Shown here in pieces: positions 7,658 to 16,537 of a DNA stretch of 64,000 bases. Source of the stretch: AC-32 sp038236705 (lineage in GTDB: Bacteria; Actinomycetota; Thermoleophilia; Gaiellales; Gaiellaceae). Location: the NCBI GenBank assembly GCA_038236705.1, contig JBBRZN010000004.1:48166-112165 (forward strand), given 5' to 3'. Below the pieces are notes generated by a model that worked only from the letters and a program-made list of their open reading frames with translations, made no database searches and was not told where the DNA came from. The stretch's first letter is position 1; every line of letters begins with the position of its first letter. A program made the position numbers and the translations under genes.

Positions 7658-8841
7658 TGGAACTCGAGCACCTCGCCCTCGACCTCGACCTCGTCGCCGA
7701 CCTTCGCGCCCGCCTCACGCAGCGCCCGCTCCAGTTCCTCCTCGGAGGAGGCCCGGCCCGCGACGCGGAAGCCCCGGTCGGTGCGCAGGATGCGGAAGCG
7801 GCGCCGCGGGTCCGGCTTCGGCCGGTAGGCCAGGTAGTCGGCGAGCCCCTCCTCGTCGTAGTCCGGCGCCTCCTCTGGCGGGCAGAGCTCGAAGAGGGCC
7901 CGGCGGAAGGCCTCGACGCCCTCGCCCGTGGCCGCCGAGAGCGCGAACACGCGCACCACCCGCGGGTCGTCGCTCTCGAACGTCGGCGTCTCCGGGAGGA
8001 GGTCGATCTTGTTCAGCACCACCGCCTGAGGCCGCTCGGCGAGGGCGGCGCCGTAGGCCTCGAGCTCCTGGTTGATCGCCTCGAACGCCTCGGCCGGCTC
8101 GCCAGCGGCAGCGTCGATCACGTGCACGAGAAGGCGCGCGCGCTCGAGGTGCGCGAGGAACTCGTGCCCGAGCCCGACGCCCTCGCTCGCGCCTTCGATC
8201 AGACCCGGGACGTCGGCCACGACGAGCTGGCGCTCGTCCGACTCGACGGTGCCGAGCACCGGCTCGAGGGTCGTGAAGGGGTACTCGGCAACCTTCGGCT
8301 TCGCGTTGGAGATCCGGCTCAGCAGCGAGGATTTGCCCGCGTTCGGCAGCCCGGCGAGGGCGGCGTCGGCGAGCAGCTTCAGGCGGAGCTCGAGCGTCGC
8401 GTCCTCGCCGGGGACGCCGGTCTCGGCGAAGCGCGGAGTCTGGCGCGTGGGCGTGGCGAAACGGCGGTTGCCGCGGCCTCCGCCCCCGCCGCGCGCGGCC
8501 ACGAGGCGGGCTCCCGGGGCGGCCAGGTCGGCCACCAGCTGGTCCTCCTCGTCGAGCACCTGCGTGCCGACGGGCACGCGAAGCTCGACCGCCTCGCCCG
8601 AGGCGCCGTGCCGGCCGCTGCCGCCGCCCGCACCGCCGTTGCCGGCCTTGAAGCTCTGGCGCCTGCGGAACGAGGAAAGGTCGCGCAAGTCGGGATCCGC
8701 CACCAGCACGACGTCCCCGCCCGGGCCGCCGTCGCCGCCGTCGGGACCCCCCTTCGGCACGAACTTCTCGCGGCGGAAGCTGAGCGCCCCGTCACCGCCG
8801 CGCCCGGCCTGCACGTTGATGCGGGCCCGGTCGTGGAACAT
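7654..8841 (-). CDS. obg: GTPase Obg/CgtA
   Basis: A GTPase of late 50S assembly. The start is ATG 8841 (MFHDRARINVQAGRGGDG), the standard Obg start; the upstream in-frame extension is not coding. Gly-rich Obg fold at 1-160, G domain with GLPNAGKSSLL (G1), DVPGLIEGAS (G3), NKIDLL (G4) and SAATGEG (G5), then a C-terminal OCT domain (YRPKPDPRRRFRILR to EVLEFQ), giving 395 residues. It follows rpmA in the operon and ends in TAA, overlapping the position of the nadD start. Confidence 0.96.
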   Translation of the reverse strand: MFHDRARINVQAGRGGDGALSFRREKFVPKGGPDGGDGGPGGDVVLVADPDLRDLSSFRRRQSFKAGNGGAGGGSGRHGASGEAVELRVPVGTQVLDEEDQLVADLAAPGARLVAARGGGGGRGNRRFATPTRQTPRFAETGVPGEDATLELRLKLLADAALAGLPNAGKSSLLSRISNAKPKVAEYPFTTLEPVLGTVESDERQLVVADVPGLIEGASEGVGLGHEFLAHLERARLLVHVIDAAAGEPAEAFEAINQELEAYGAALAERPQAVVLNKIDLLPETPTFESDDPRVVRVFALSAATGEGVEAFRRALFELCPPEEAPDYDEEGLADYLAYRPKPDPRRRFRILRTDRGFRVAGRASSEEELERALREAGAKVGDEVEVEGEVLEFQ

Positions 8842-8848
8842 CGAAGCC

Positions 8849-8884
8849 TTACTCGGTGACCGAGATGAAGCGGCGCTCGCCCGA
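8849..8884 (-). pseudogene. Degenerate duplicate of the L27 C-terminus
   Basis: Between rpmA and obg, a +1 frame relative to rpmA reads SGERRFISVTE followed by TAA. The real L27 ends SGERRFISIVDGT about 65 bp upstream on the same strand. The nucleotides of the shared segment are also similar. It looks like a partial tandem duplication of the rpmA 3' end or an ancestral C-terminus displaced by an indel. It has no start of its own and is probably not translated separately. Confidence 0.45.
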
Positions 8885-8948
8885 GGCATCGCTTGCGATG
8901 CCGTCGAAGAGGTCGTCCGGCTCCGCCGGGCGACCGCTCGCCCCGCTT

Positions 8949-9203
8949 CTAGGTCCCGTCGACAATGGAAATGAACCGGCGCTCGCCACTAGCTCGGAAG
9001 GCGACGGTGCCGTCGCGCTTGGCGAAGATCGTGTCGTCGCGGCCGATCCCAGCGCCGGGGCCCGGGCGGAAGCGGGTTCCGCGCTGGCGGACGATGATCG
9101 TGCCCGCGGTGACGCCCTGGCCGTCGAAGACCTTGACGCCGAGCATCTTCGGCTTGGAGTCGCGGCCGTTCCGCGACGAGCCGAGTCCCTTCTTATGGGC
9201 CAT
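8949..9203 (-). CDS. rpmA: 50S ribosomal protein L27
   Basis: An 84-residue protein starting MAHKKGLGSSRNGRDS, the typical L27 N-terminus that reaches into the peptidyl-transferase centre without a firmicute-type propeptide. The core GVKVFDGQGVTAGTIIVRQR and the GTRFRPGPGAGIGRDDTIFA segment are diagnostic. It lies 2 nt after rplU, in the classic rplU-rpmA-obg order. Confidence 0.97.
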   Translation of the reverse strand: MAHKKGLGSSRNGRDSKPKMLGVKVFDGQGVTAGTIIVRQRGTRFRPGPGAGIGRDDTIFAKRDGTVAFRASGERRFISIVDGT

Positions 9204-9205
9204 TT

Positions 9206-9727
9206 CTAGTCCTTCTCCTTCTTCGCCTCGAGTGCCGCCAGGGCGCCCTTGCGCTTGGCGTGCGCGCGCTCGTACTCCAGCGCCGCGTCGACCTGCTCGT
9301 CCGACCAGCGGCCGGACTTCTCGGTGATGTCCGCGACCGTCATGTCCGCGTAGCCGCGCGGGAGCTTGTCGGGGGCGTCCTGCGTCGTCGCCTCCGCTGC
9401 GGGCTCCTTCTTCGCCGCGGCCCTGGAGCCGCCGATCGACTCGATCTCGATCTGCGTGAGCTTCGCGCGGAAGCCGGTATGGCGCTTGTAGCCCTTCTTG
9501 GGCCGGTACTTGCCGATGCGGATCTTCTGGCCGAGCGGCGAGCCGACGACCCGCGCGGTCACCTGCGTGCTCTTCGGCGCGAGCTCGAACTTGCCGTCGC
9601 CGCCGAGCATCAGCACCTCGGGATGGAAGGTCTTACCCTCCTCCACCGAAAGGCGGTCGACGAGCAGGCGCTCGCCTTGACGGACGCGGTACTGCTTACC
9701 ACCGAGTGAGATGATCGCGTAGCTCAT
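9206..9727 (-). CDS. rplU: 50S ribosomal protein L21 with C-terminal extension
   Basis: Residues 1-100 are a complete L21: MSYAIISLGGKQYRVRQG, VVGSPLGQKIRIGKYRPKKG, YKRHTGFRAKLTQIEI. The protein is 173 residues, about 70 longer than usual. The tail is an Ala/Glu/Lys-rich linker followed by a helical region with PRGYADMTVADITEKSGRW and a Lys-rich end, suggestive of an extra RNA- or protein-binding module. The helical tail could resemble SAP-type two-helix folds, but this is a guess. It is preceded by a terminator-like hairpin. Confidence 0.95.
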   Translation of the reverse strand: MSYAIISLGGKQYRVRQGERLLVDRLSVEEGKTFHPEVLMLGGDGKFELAPKSTQVTARVVGSPLGQKIRIGKYRPKKGYKRHTGFRAKLTQIEIESIGGSRAAAKKEPAAEATTQDAPDKLPRGYADMTVADITEKSGRWSDEQVDAALEYERAHAKRKGALAALEAKKEKD

Positions 9728-9732
9728 GGCAT

Positions 9733-9757
9733 CAAAACGCGGGCCTGGCCGCCCGCG
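9733..9757 (-). terminator. Intrinsic terminator or attenuator between rng and rplU
   Basis: On the minus strand a stem CGCGGGC/GCCCGCG (9738-9757, 6-nt loop) is followed directly by TTTTGAT, six bases before the rplU ATG. This could end rng transcripts or, because it lies in the rplU leader, act as an attenuator controlled by ribosomal protein binding. Confidence 0.6.
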
Positions 9758-9784
9758 AAGGCGCCAGTTTAGCGGACAAGTGCC

Positions 9785-12406
9785 CTACTCGGCGGGCGCG
9801 GAAGGGCTCTTGGCGGCAGGCTTGCGGCGCCTGCGCCCGCCGCGCGAGCCGCGGCGCGTCTTCTTCTTCGGCTTCGGCGGCTCGGCGCCATCCTGGCCGT
9901 TCACGACCTGGGCCGGAACCGCTGCTTCGTCCTCCTCGGGCTCCTCTTCCTGACCGAGCTCGCGGTCGGGCAGGTGGATCCTGGGGGCGGGCTCGGCCTT
10001 GCCGTCAGCGTTTGCGGGATCAGGCGCCTCGCCGTTGGTGGCTGCGGCTACGGCTGCGGCGCCGGCGCCCGCGGGCTTGCGCCTGCGCTTTCCGCCCCTC
10101 GAGCCTCGGCGTGTCCTCTTCTTCGGGCTGGCCGCGGTCTCCGCGTCGGCTGCAGGCTCGGTTTCGGTCTCTGTCTCGACCTCTGCGTCCGCTTCTGCCT
10201 CTCTTTCCTCCGGATCGAGCTCTACGACTTCCGCCTCCGCCTCCACCTCTACCTCCGGCTCGGGCGTGCGGCCCTTCTTCGCCGGCGGCTTGCGGGTCGG
10301 CTTCTCGGCCTCGCCTTCAGCGGTGATCGGCTGGTCGGGCGTGAGCGCGCCGCCGAGCAGCGTCGAGTAGGCGACGCCGTCCAGCAGGCGCTCGATCCGG
10401 ACCTTCGCCTTCTTGCCGACGAGGCCGGCGGCATTGCCGACGACCACGGTGAGGCCGTCGAGCTTGCCCACACCCGCGTTGACGTCGTACAGCCCGACCT
10501 CGCCCAGCTTCAGCTCGGTCTCGATGCCCTCCTCGACCGGCCCCTTCGGAGCGAGGCTCTCGAGCGTTCCCTTGCCGAGCTCCTCGAAGTGGTCGTTGGG
10601 CACAGCGTCGCGGCTGACGATCAGGAAGCGGCGCTTCGTCTCCTCCTCGATCGCCGCGAGACGCGAGGCGCCCGGGCCGATCAGGATGCTCGCCACCTTC
10701 GCGTTCAGCTCGACCTTGAATGCCTTGGTGCGCGGAGCGCTAGCCGCGAGCTCGCGCAGGCGCCGCTCGGCGTCGACCGCGGCCGAGGTCTCCGAGAGAA
10801 CCACCCCGTCGCCGCCGCAGACCGTGCACTTGCGGGTCAGGATCTCGCGCGGCCCGTCGGTCACGTTCTGGCGCGTCATCTCGACGAGCCCGAGCGGTGA
10901 GATCTCGACCACGTAGGTCTTCGTCCGGTCGCGCTCGAGCTCGCTCTGGAGCGCCTCCTCGACGGTGGCCCGGTTCTTCGGGTTCGCCATGTCGATGAAG
11001 TCGATGACGATGATCCCGCCGATGTCGCGCAGCCGCAGCTGGCGCACGACCTCCTTGACCGCCTCGAGGTTGTTCTTCGTGATCGTGTCCTCGAGCCGCC
11101 CGCCGGAGGTCTTGGAGCGCGAGCCGACGAAGCGCCCGGTATTGACGTCGATCACCGTGAACGCCTCGGCGTAGTCGAAGACGAGGTAGCCGCCGGAGGG
11201 CAGGTCGACCCGGCGGGAAAGCGTCGAGCGGATCTCGCCGTCCACCCCGGAGGCCTCCATCAGCGGCGCCTTCTCGCGGTAGCGGTGGACGCGCTCGGCC
11301 ATGTGCGGCGAGGTCTTCTTCAGGTACCCGACGATCCGCTTGTAGGTCCTGTCGTGATCGACCAGCGCGCGCTCGAAGTCATCGGTGAACAGATCGCGGA
11401 CGACCCGGAGCGGCAGCTCGGCCTCCTGGTAGACGAGCGCCGGAGCCTTCAGGCTCTTCGCGCGCGTCTCGATCGTCTTCCAGAGCCGCTGCAGGAACAC
11501 GAGATCGCGCTCGATGTCCTCGGCCGAGGCGCCCTCGGCGGCGGTGCGGATGATCACGCCGCCCTTCTTCACGTCGAGGCGCTTGAGGATGTCGCGCAAA
11601 CGGATGCGCTCCTCGTCCTCGAGCCGACGGGAGACGCCGAGCCCCTCGCCGTGCGGGACGAAGACCACGAAGCGGCCCGGGAGCGAGATCTCGGTCGTCA
11701 GGCGGGCGCCCTTCGACTTCATCGGGTCCTTGACCGCCTGGACCATGACCTCCTGGCCGCGGCTCAGCAGGTCCTGGATCTTGCGGCCGCGCGACTTCCC
11801 TTCGAGCTCGGGCGCGATCACCTCGTCCACGTAGAGGAAGCCGTTCTTCTCGAGGCCGATCTCGATGAACGCGGCCTCCATGCCCGGGAGCACGTTGTCG
11901 ACGGTGCCCTTGTAGATGTTGCCCGCGATCGAGCGGCGCTCGGGGCGCTCGAGGTATGCCTCGGCGACCTTGTCGTCCTCGACCACGGCGACGCGCTGCT
12001 CGCCGACCTCGACCGAGATCAGGAGCTCGCGCTTGGCGGGCGGCAACGGCGGGCGCCTCGGAGGGGTGCGGCGTCGCGGGGCGCGCTGCTTGCGCGCGGC
12101 GGGTCGCCGGTCGCCGGCGGCCTCGGTCCTGGGCTCACGCCGCGTCTGGGTCTTCGGCTTGGCCTCGGTTTCGGCCTTGGCTGGGGCCTGTGGCGAAGAC
12201 GAGCCGGTTCCGCTGCCGGCGCCGGCCGGACGCTTGCGGCCGCGACCGCCGCGGCTACCGCGGCGCCGTTTCTTAGGGGCAGTGTCGGTTTGGCCCGCTT
12301 GCGCGGGCGGGGGCGTTACGTTCTCTGCAGGTGCAGGTGTGGCGGGCTCAGCAGTGCGAGCGCGCTCGTCGGTAGGCGACTTGGTCCGCCTGAACAATCG
12401 AAGCAA
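9785..12406 (-). CDS. rng: Ribonuclease E/G
   Basis: An 873-residue endoribonuclease. The catalytic core (about 130-640) includes the S1 domain (GNIYKGTVDNVLPGMEAAFI, GFLYVDE), the DNase-I-like catalytic region with FDYAEAFTVIDVNTGRFVG and GGIIVIDFIDM, and the Zn-link Cys pair CTVCGGDG. Disordered N- and C-terminal arms rich in Ala, Glu and Arg flank it. A basic box RGSRGG(K/R)xR recurs three times, once near residue 50 and twice near the C-terminus (about 770 and 850), and may bind RNA or partners. The start is TTG at 12406 with AAGGAGA about 8 nt upstream. Confidence 0.93.
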   Translation of the reverse strand: MLRLFRRTKSPTDERARTAEPATPAPAENVTPPPAQAGQTDTAPKKRRRGSRGGRGRKRPAGAGSGTGSSSPQAPAKAETEAKPKTQTRREPRTEAAGDRRPAARKQRAPRRRTPPRRPPLPPAKRELLISVEVGEQRVAVVEDDKVAEAYLERPERRSIAGNIYKGTVDNVLPGMEAAFIEIGLEKNGFLYVDEVIAPELEGKSRGRKIQDLLSRGQEVMVQAVKDPMKSKGARLTTEISLPGRFVVFVPHGEGLGVSRRLEDEERIRLRDILKRLDVKKGGVIIRTAAEGASAEDIERDLVFLQRLWKTIETRAKSLKAPALVYQEAELPLRVVRDLFTDDFERALVDHDRTYKRIVGYLKKTSPHMAERVHRYREKAPLMEASGVDGEIRSTLSRRVDLPSGGYLVFDYAEAFTVIDVNTGRFVGSRSKTSGGRLEDTITKNNLEAVKEVVRQLRLRDIGGIIVIDFIDMANPKNRATVEEALQSELERDRTKTYVVEISPLGLVEMTRQNVTDGPREILTRKCTVCGGDGVVLSETSAAVDAERRLRELAASAPRTKAFKVELNAKVASILIGPGASRLAAIEEETKRRFLIVSRDAVPNDHFEELGKGTLESLAPKGPVEEGIETELKLGEVGLYDVNAGVGKLDGLTVVVGNAAGLVGKKAKVRIERLLDGVAYSTLLGGALTPDQPITAEGEAEKPTRKPPAKKGRTPEPEVEVEAEAEVVELDPEEREAEADAEVETETETEPAADAETAASPKKRTRRGSRGGKRRRKPAGAGAAAVAAATNGEAPDPANADGKAEPAPRIHLPDRELGQEEEPEEDEAAVPAQVVNGQDGAEPPKPKKKTRRGSRGGRRRRKPAAKSPSAPAE

Positions 12407-12542
12407 AAGGAATCTCCTTGTTGGTCGCGCGCGCTTCGGTCGCCCGCGTCAAAGCGGGGGAGCGCGCGCTGCGTGTGGATCAAACTCGTCGGCATAGCCG
12501 TCACCACAGGCTAGCAGCGCGAGCCCCGGTCACCGTTTTCGC

Positions 12543-12740
12543 CTACGCCGCAGCAGCGGGGCGGAGCTTCGTCCGCTTCGTCGTGACGGCGCGCAATCGC
12601 TGTCTCAGACGGGCCCACGCCCAGGGCTCGAGCTCGCGGTAGCGGAGAGCGGTCTGGCCCCGCGTCGCCTCGAGGTACTCGAACCAGGCGTCGGCCTCCT
12701 CGATCATCAAGAGCTCCTCGGCTTCTCGTCTATCGGCCAT
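12543..12740 (-). CDS. Small hypothetical protein
   Basis: A 65-residue protein starting MADRREAEELLMIEEADAWF. It is charged and probably helical, with an acidic N-terminal half and a basic C-terminal half (RLRQRLRAVTTKRTKLR). No membrane segment or motif is recognised. It lies between rodA and rng on the same strand; the 136 bp between it and rng holds the rng ribosome-binding site and nothing else I can identify. Its amino-acid composition and codon use look like coding sequence. Confidence 0.6.
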   Translation of the reverse strand: MADRREAEELLMIEEADAWFEYLEATRGQTALRYRELEPWAWARLRQRLRAVTTKRTKLRPAAAA

Positions 12741-12772
12741 GCGCGGGATCGTAGGACCGACCCCGGACAGCA

Positions 12773-13966
12773 CTACCTGTACGCCTTGCGGCGGGCCGCG
12801 CCGCGCACATGAATTGCCTGCAAAACGCCGATTGCGAGCAGGTTCGCGATCAGGGCCGAGCCGCCAACGCTCACGAACGGGAGCGGGATCCCCGTCACCG
12901 GGGCGATGCCGATGTTCATGCCTACGTTGACGAAGATCTGGAAGAGGAAGGCGAACACGATCCCGCCCGCGGCGATCGCGGAGAACGCGTCCCGAGCGAT
13001 CGCGACCACCTTGAGGCCGCGCCAGACGACGAGCAGATAAAGGAGGAGCAGCACCGAGACGCCGACGAAGCCACGCTGCTCGGCAAGCGATGCGAATGCG
13101 AAGTCGGTCGCGTGCTCCGGAAGGAAGTTGAGGTTCGTCTGGGTCGCGCCGGCCTCGCCGCGGCCCTTGACCCCGCCCGCGCCGACGGCGTTGATCGACT
13201 GGCTCACGTTGTAGGTCGCACCCGCCGGGTCCGAGTCGGGGTGGGTGAAGTGCGTGAGGCGCTGCTCCTGGTAGGGCTTGAGCACGTGCACGCCGGCCGC
13301 GGGCAGGAACCAGAGCACCGCCAATGCCAGCACGACGGTTCCGACGCCGAGCGCGGCAAGATGCGTCCAGCGCACGCCCGCAACGAAGAGCACCGCCGCG
13401 AGCGCGGCCGCGTAGACCATCGCGGTGCCGACGTCCGGCTGGAGGAACACGAGCAGCATCGGGATGGAGCCGAGGCCGATTGCCTCGACGACAGTGCGCG
13501 TCTCCCCGAGGCGCCGCGCGCGGTCGGCGAGGAAGCCGGCCAGGAAGAGGACGAAGAGCAGCTTTCCGAACTCGGAGGGCTGGAAGCGGAAGAAGCCGAT
13601 GTCGAGCCAGCGCTTCGAATGGCGCGAGACGGTTCCGGCCACGAGCACGAGCAGCATCACGCCGGCGGTCCCGATGAAGATCGGCTGCCTGAAGCGGCGG
13701 TAGTAGTCGGGGTCGACGAAGAGCGCCGCCACGAGCGCGACGCAGCCGAGCGACGCGTAGACGCTTTGCCGCACGAGGAAGTAGTTGGGGTCGCCCTGGA
13801 TGTCGTGCGCGGTGATGCCGCCGATCGACCAGAGCCCGTAGCCCAGGAGCGAGCCGGCCGCCCCGAGCAAGAGCCAGTCGAGCCGCCGGACCGCCGAGGC
13901 GACCTCGACGTTCTCGGCGCGGTGCGTCCGCAGGCCTCGCGCTCGGGTGTTGACGGCCTCGATCAT
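12773..13966 (-). CDS. rodA: Rod-shape peptidoglycan polymerase RodA (SEDS family)
   Basis: A 397-residue SEDS protein with about 10 membrane helices, which polymerises lipid II glycan strands during lateral wall growth together with the PBP2 encoded just upstream. Diagnostic segments are RWLDIGFFRFQPSEFGKL, FLQPDVGTAMVY, GVKGRGEAGATQ, LPEHATDFAFASLAEQRGFVG and GIPLPFVSVGGSALI. The start overlaps the mrdA stop (TGATG). It is the last gene of the mreBCD-mrdA-rodA group. FtsW is the paralogue; linkage to mreBCD supports RodA. Confidence 0.93.
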   Translation of the reverse strand: MIEAVNTRARGLRTHRAENVEVASAVRRLDWLLLGAAGSLLGYGLWSIGGITAHDIQGDPNYFLVRQSVYASLGCVALVAALFVDPDYYRRFRQPIFIGTAGVMLLVLVAGTVSRHSKRWLDIGFFRFQPSEFGKLLFVLFLAGFLADRARRLGETRTVVEAIGLGSIPMLLVFLQPDVGTAMVYAAALAAVLFVAGVRWTHLAALGVGTVVLALAVLWFLPAAGVHVLKPYQEQRLTHFTHPDSDPAGATYNVSQSINAVGAGGVKGRGEAGATQTNLNFLPEHATDFAFASLAEQRGFVGVSVLLLLYLLVVWRGLKVVAIARDAFSAIAAGGIVFAFLFQIFVNVGMNIGIAPVTGIPLPFVSVGGSALIANLLAIGVLQAIHVRGAARRKAYR

Positions 13967-16017
13967 CAGTCCGAGTGAACAGCCCCGACTGCGCCGGCGT
14001 TCTGGTGGAAGTACTTCTCGAAGACCTTCAGCGCCGCGGGCGCCGCGGCATCACCGCCGTGGCCACCGTTTTCGATCAGCGCGCAGACGACGATCTCGGG
14101 GGTCTCGTCGGTTCCCGCCGGGCCGTAGCCACACCACCAGGACTGGTCGGACTTACCCGAAGGGATGTTCTGGATCACCTTCTCGGCGGTGCCCGTCTTG
14201 CCCGCGATCACGACCGGGAAGTTGCCGAAGACGCCCGTTGAGGTCCCGTACGAGACGTGGGTCGCCTGGTAGAGGCCGTCCTGGACGGCCGCAAGGTTCG
14301 TCGGGTCGAGCCCGACGGGCTGCGGCGCCGGTGCCGTGAAGCGGTGAACGATTCGCGGCCGCGAGCGCTTGTTGCCACCACCCTCCTCGACGTCCTGGAC
14401 GATGTGCGGGCGCACCAGCTTGCCGCCGTTGGCGATCAGCGCGTAGAGGCGCACCATCTGAAGGGGCGTCACGAGCAGGTCCTTCTGGCCGATCGTGAGC
14501 TGGATCGAGTCGCCGGGCTTCCAGAGCCTGTCGACTTCCCATGCGGGGTCGGTCTTCCGCGTGAAGGTGCGGCGGCGCCATTCGGGAGTCGGCAAGAGGC
14601 CCGCGGATTCCGGGGCGAGATCGACGCCCGTGCGCCGGCCGATGCCGAACTTCGCGGCCCAGGCCTGGAGCGGGTGGCCCGCGCTCGGCGGCTCCTTGTA
14701 GAAGCTGTAGCCGAGCTGGTAGAAGAACGTGTCGCAGGAGGCCGCAATCGCCGTCGGCAGGGTCATCGAGGTGTTGACGTACTTGTCCCAGTTGTAGAAG
14801 ACCTGTGCTACCTGGCCCGAGCCGTCCTCCTTGAAGACCGGGTACGACCCCGTGCAGGGCAGCGACTCCCCCGGGGAGATGACGTGCGTCTGGAGCGCGG
14901 CGAGGGCGGTCACCGGCTTGAAGGTCGAGCCGGCTGGATAGAGGCCGCTGATCGCGCGGTTCAAGGACGGGTAGTTCACCAGCTTGGCGGTCTTCGGGGC
15001 AAGGCCGGCGTTCTCGAGGCTTCTGGTGCTGACGTGGCCGGTGTACAGCTTCGGCTCGTAGGTCGGGTTCGAGGCCATCGCCAGGATCGCCCCGTCCCGT
15101 GGGTTCATGGCGACGATCGCGCCACCGTTCGCGGCCCACTGCCCGTTGTTCTGGGCCGTGTTGATCCCGTAGCGCAGAGCCTGCTCCGCCGCGCGCTGGA
15201 GCTCGATGTCGACCGTGAGCCGGATCGACTCACCGGGCCCGGCGCGGCTGCGCAGGACGAGAGAGCTCCGCGGCCTGCCGAGAGAGTCCACGCGCAGTTG
15301 CGCGAGACCCGGGTGACCGCGGAGATAGGCGTCGTAGCTCGCCTCGACTCCGGCCTCGCCGATCTTGTCCCCGGCTGCGTAGCCCTTGCGCTGGAGGCGC
15401 TTCAGCTGCTCGGCCGAGATCTCGTTCACGTACCCGAGGGTGTGAGCGCCGATCGAGCCATACGGATACCCGCGCAGGAACGTGTCCGTGATGTGGACTC
15501 CGGGGAACTCCGAGGCCCGCTCGAGCAGGTACTTGACCGGTGCGTCCCGCTTGACCGATTCGCGAACGACGACCGGCGTGATCGGGTCGTTGCCGCGCCG
15601 CTTGATCTCGTGCAGCAGCGTCGAAACCGGGACGTGCAGGATCTTCGAGAGCCGCTTCAGCTCGTCCAGGCGCTCCGCCCACTTCTTGGGCAGGTCGGCG
15701 GGATAGAGCTGAACGGCTGTGCCGGCGACGTTGGTGACGAGCTGCCTCCCCTTCCGGTCGAGGATCTCGCCGCGTGGTGCCTCGATCCGCACCGAGCGGA
15801 CCTGGTTGTCGAGAGCGGCCTGGAGGTACTGCGGGCCCGAGAGGACCTGCAACGCCCAGAGCCGGAAGAAGAGCACGCCGAAGACGACGAGGGCGAGCGC
15901 GCCGAGAATTCCGATCCGCAGCGCAAGCTGGGGCGTGAACCGGTACGGGCCCTCGACGCGCGGGTCGGGCGGCAGGAAGCGGTTCGAGCCCGCGCGCGGG
16001 CCATTGGTGCTAGCCAA
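13966..16017 (-). CDS. mrdA: Penicillin-binding protein 2 (class B transpeptidase)
   Basis: About 683 residues. One membrane helix (about 30-52), a dimerisation domain (APRGEILDRKGRQL), then the transpeptidase domain with AGSTFKP (Ser-x-x-Lys nucleophile), ASCDTF (SxN-type motif) and AGKTGTAEK (KTG). It cross-links peptidoglycan in the elongasome with RodA. Start chosen: TTG 16017 (LASTNGPRAGSN), preceded by GGAGG inside the mreD end and overlapping mreD by 8 nt; the longer frame to 16083 is antisense-like shadow of mreD. Confidence 0.93.
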   Translation of the reverse strand: MASTNGPRAGSNRFLPPDPRVEGPYRFTPQLALRIGILGALALVVFGVLFFRLWALQVLSGPQYLQAALDNQVRSVRIEAPRGEILDRKGRQLVTNVAGTAVQLYPADLPKKWAERLDELKRLSKILHVPVSTLLHEIKRRGNDPITPVVVRESVKRDAPVKYLLERASEFPGVHITDTFLRGYPYGSIGAHTLGYVNEISAEQLKRLQRKGYAAGDKIGEAGVEASYDAYLRGHPGLAQLRVDSLGRPRSSLVLRSRAGPGESIRLTVDIELQRAAEQALRYGINTAQNNGQWAANGGAIVAMNPRDGAILAMASNPTYEPKLYTGHVSTRSLENAGLAPKTAKLVNYPSLNRAISGLYPAGSTFKPVTALAALQTHVISPGESLPCTGSYPVFKEDGSGQVAQVFYNWDKYVNTSMTLPTAIAASCDTFFYQLGYSFYKEPPSAGHPLQAWAAKFGIGRRTGVDLAPESAGLLPTPEWRRRTFTRKTDPAWEVDRLWKPGDSIQLTIGQKDLLVTPLQMVRLYALIANGGKLVRPHIVQDVEEGGGNKRSRPRIVHRFTAPAPQPVGLDPTNLAAVQDGLYQATHVSYGTSTGVFGNFPVVIAGKTGTAEKVIQNIPSGKSDQSWWCGYGPAGTDETPEIVVCALIENGGHGGDAAAPAALKVFEKYFHQNAGAVGAVHSD

Positions 16018-16537
16018 GGAGCCGCACCTCCGTCGCGCCCTCCGGCTGGGCCGCGAGCGCCAGCAGCCGGCGGGTGAGCGCATACACCGGGAGGGTCAGG
16101 AGCAGGCTCAGCGCGACTTTCGGCGGCAGGGCCTCGAGCAGCACGCGGCGGGCCGAAACCGAGTCACCGAGCATGTAGTGGAGGATCAGCGCCCCGAACT
16201 GGACGAGCACTGTCGCGACAGCCACGGAAACGAAGGGCGCGTGCCCGCGGTCACGGCCCGTGGTCTCGCCGTAGCGGCCGATCCAGTAGCCCGCCAGCGT
16301 CAGCAGCAACGCGGTAACGCCGAGGGTGCCGAGATTCGCGATGTCCACGAGCAGGCCCGCTCCGAACCCGGCCGCAGCGCCGTAGATCGAGCCGCGCAGG
16401 AGCGCGATCGCGACGAGGGTCAGCAGGACGACGTCGGGACTTCCTCCGAGGATCTCGACGTCGGAGAAGATCGTCACCTGGAGGATCGAGGCGACGAAGA
16501 CGAGGACCGCCGCCTTGGCCGGCTCGACGAGGCTCAC
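16010..16537 (-). CDS. mreD: Rod-shape determining protein MreD
   Basis: A 175-residue integral membrane protein with five or six helices (for example VLVFVASILQVTIF, VVLLTLVAIALL, ALLLTLAGYWIGRY). It is placed between mreC and mrdA with short overlaps on both sides. MreD anchors the MreBC elongation complex in the membrane. Sequence conservation of MreD is weak generally, and the call rests on topology plus operon position. Confidence 0.9.
   Translation of the reverse strand: MSLVEPAKAAVLVFVASILQVTIFSDVEILGGSPDVVLLTLVAIALLRGSIYGAAAGFGAGLLVDIANLGTLGVTALLLTLAGYWIGRYGETTGRDRGHAPFVSVAVATVLVQFGALILHYMLGDSVSARRVLLEALPPKVALSLLLTLPVYALTRRLLALAAQPEGATEVRLLG

Noticed and set aside
12316..12507. 63-residue minus-strand ORF in the rng leader
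   Set aside because: It overlaps the TTG start and ribosome-binding site of rng and has no coding character.
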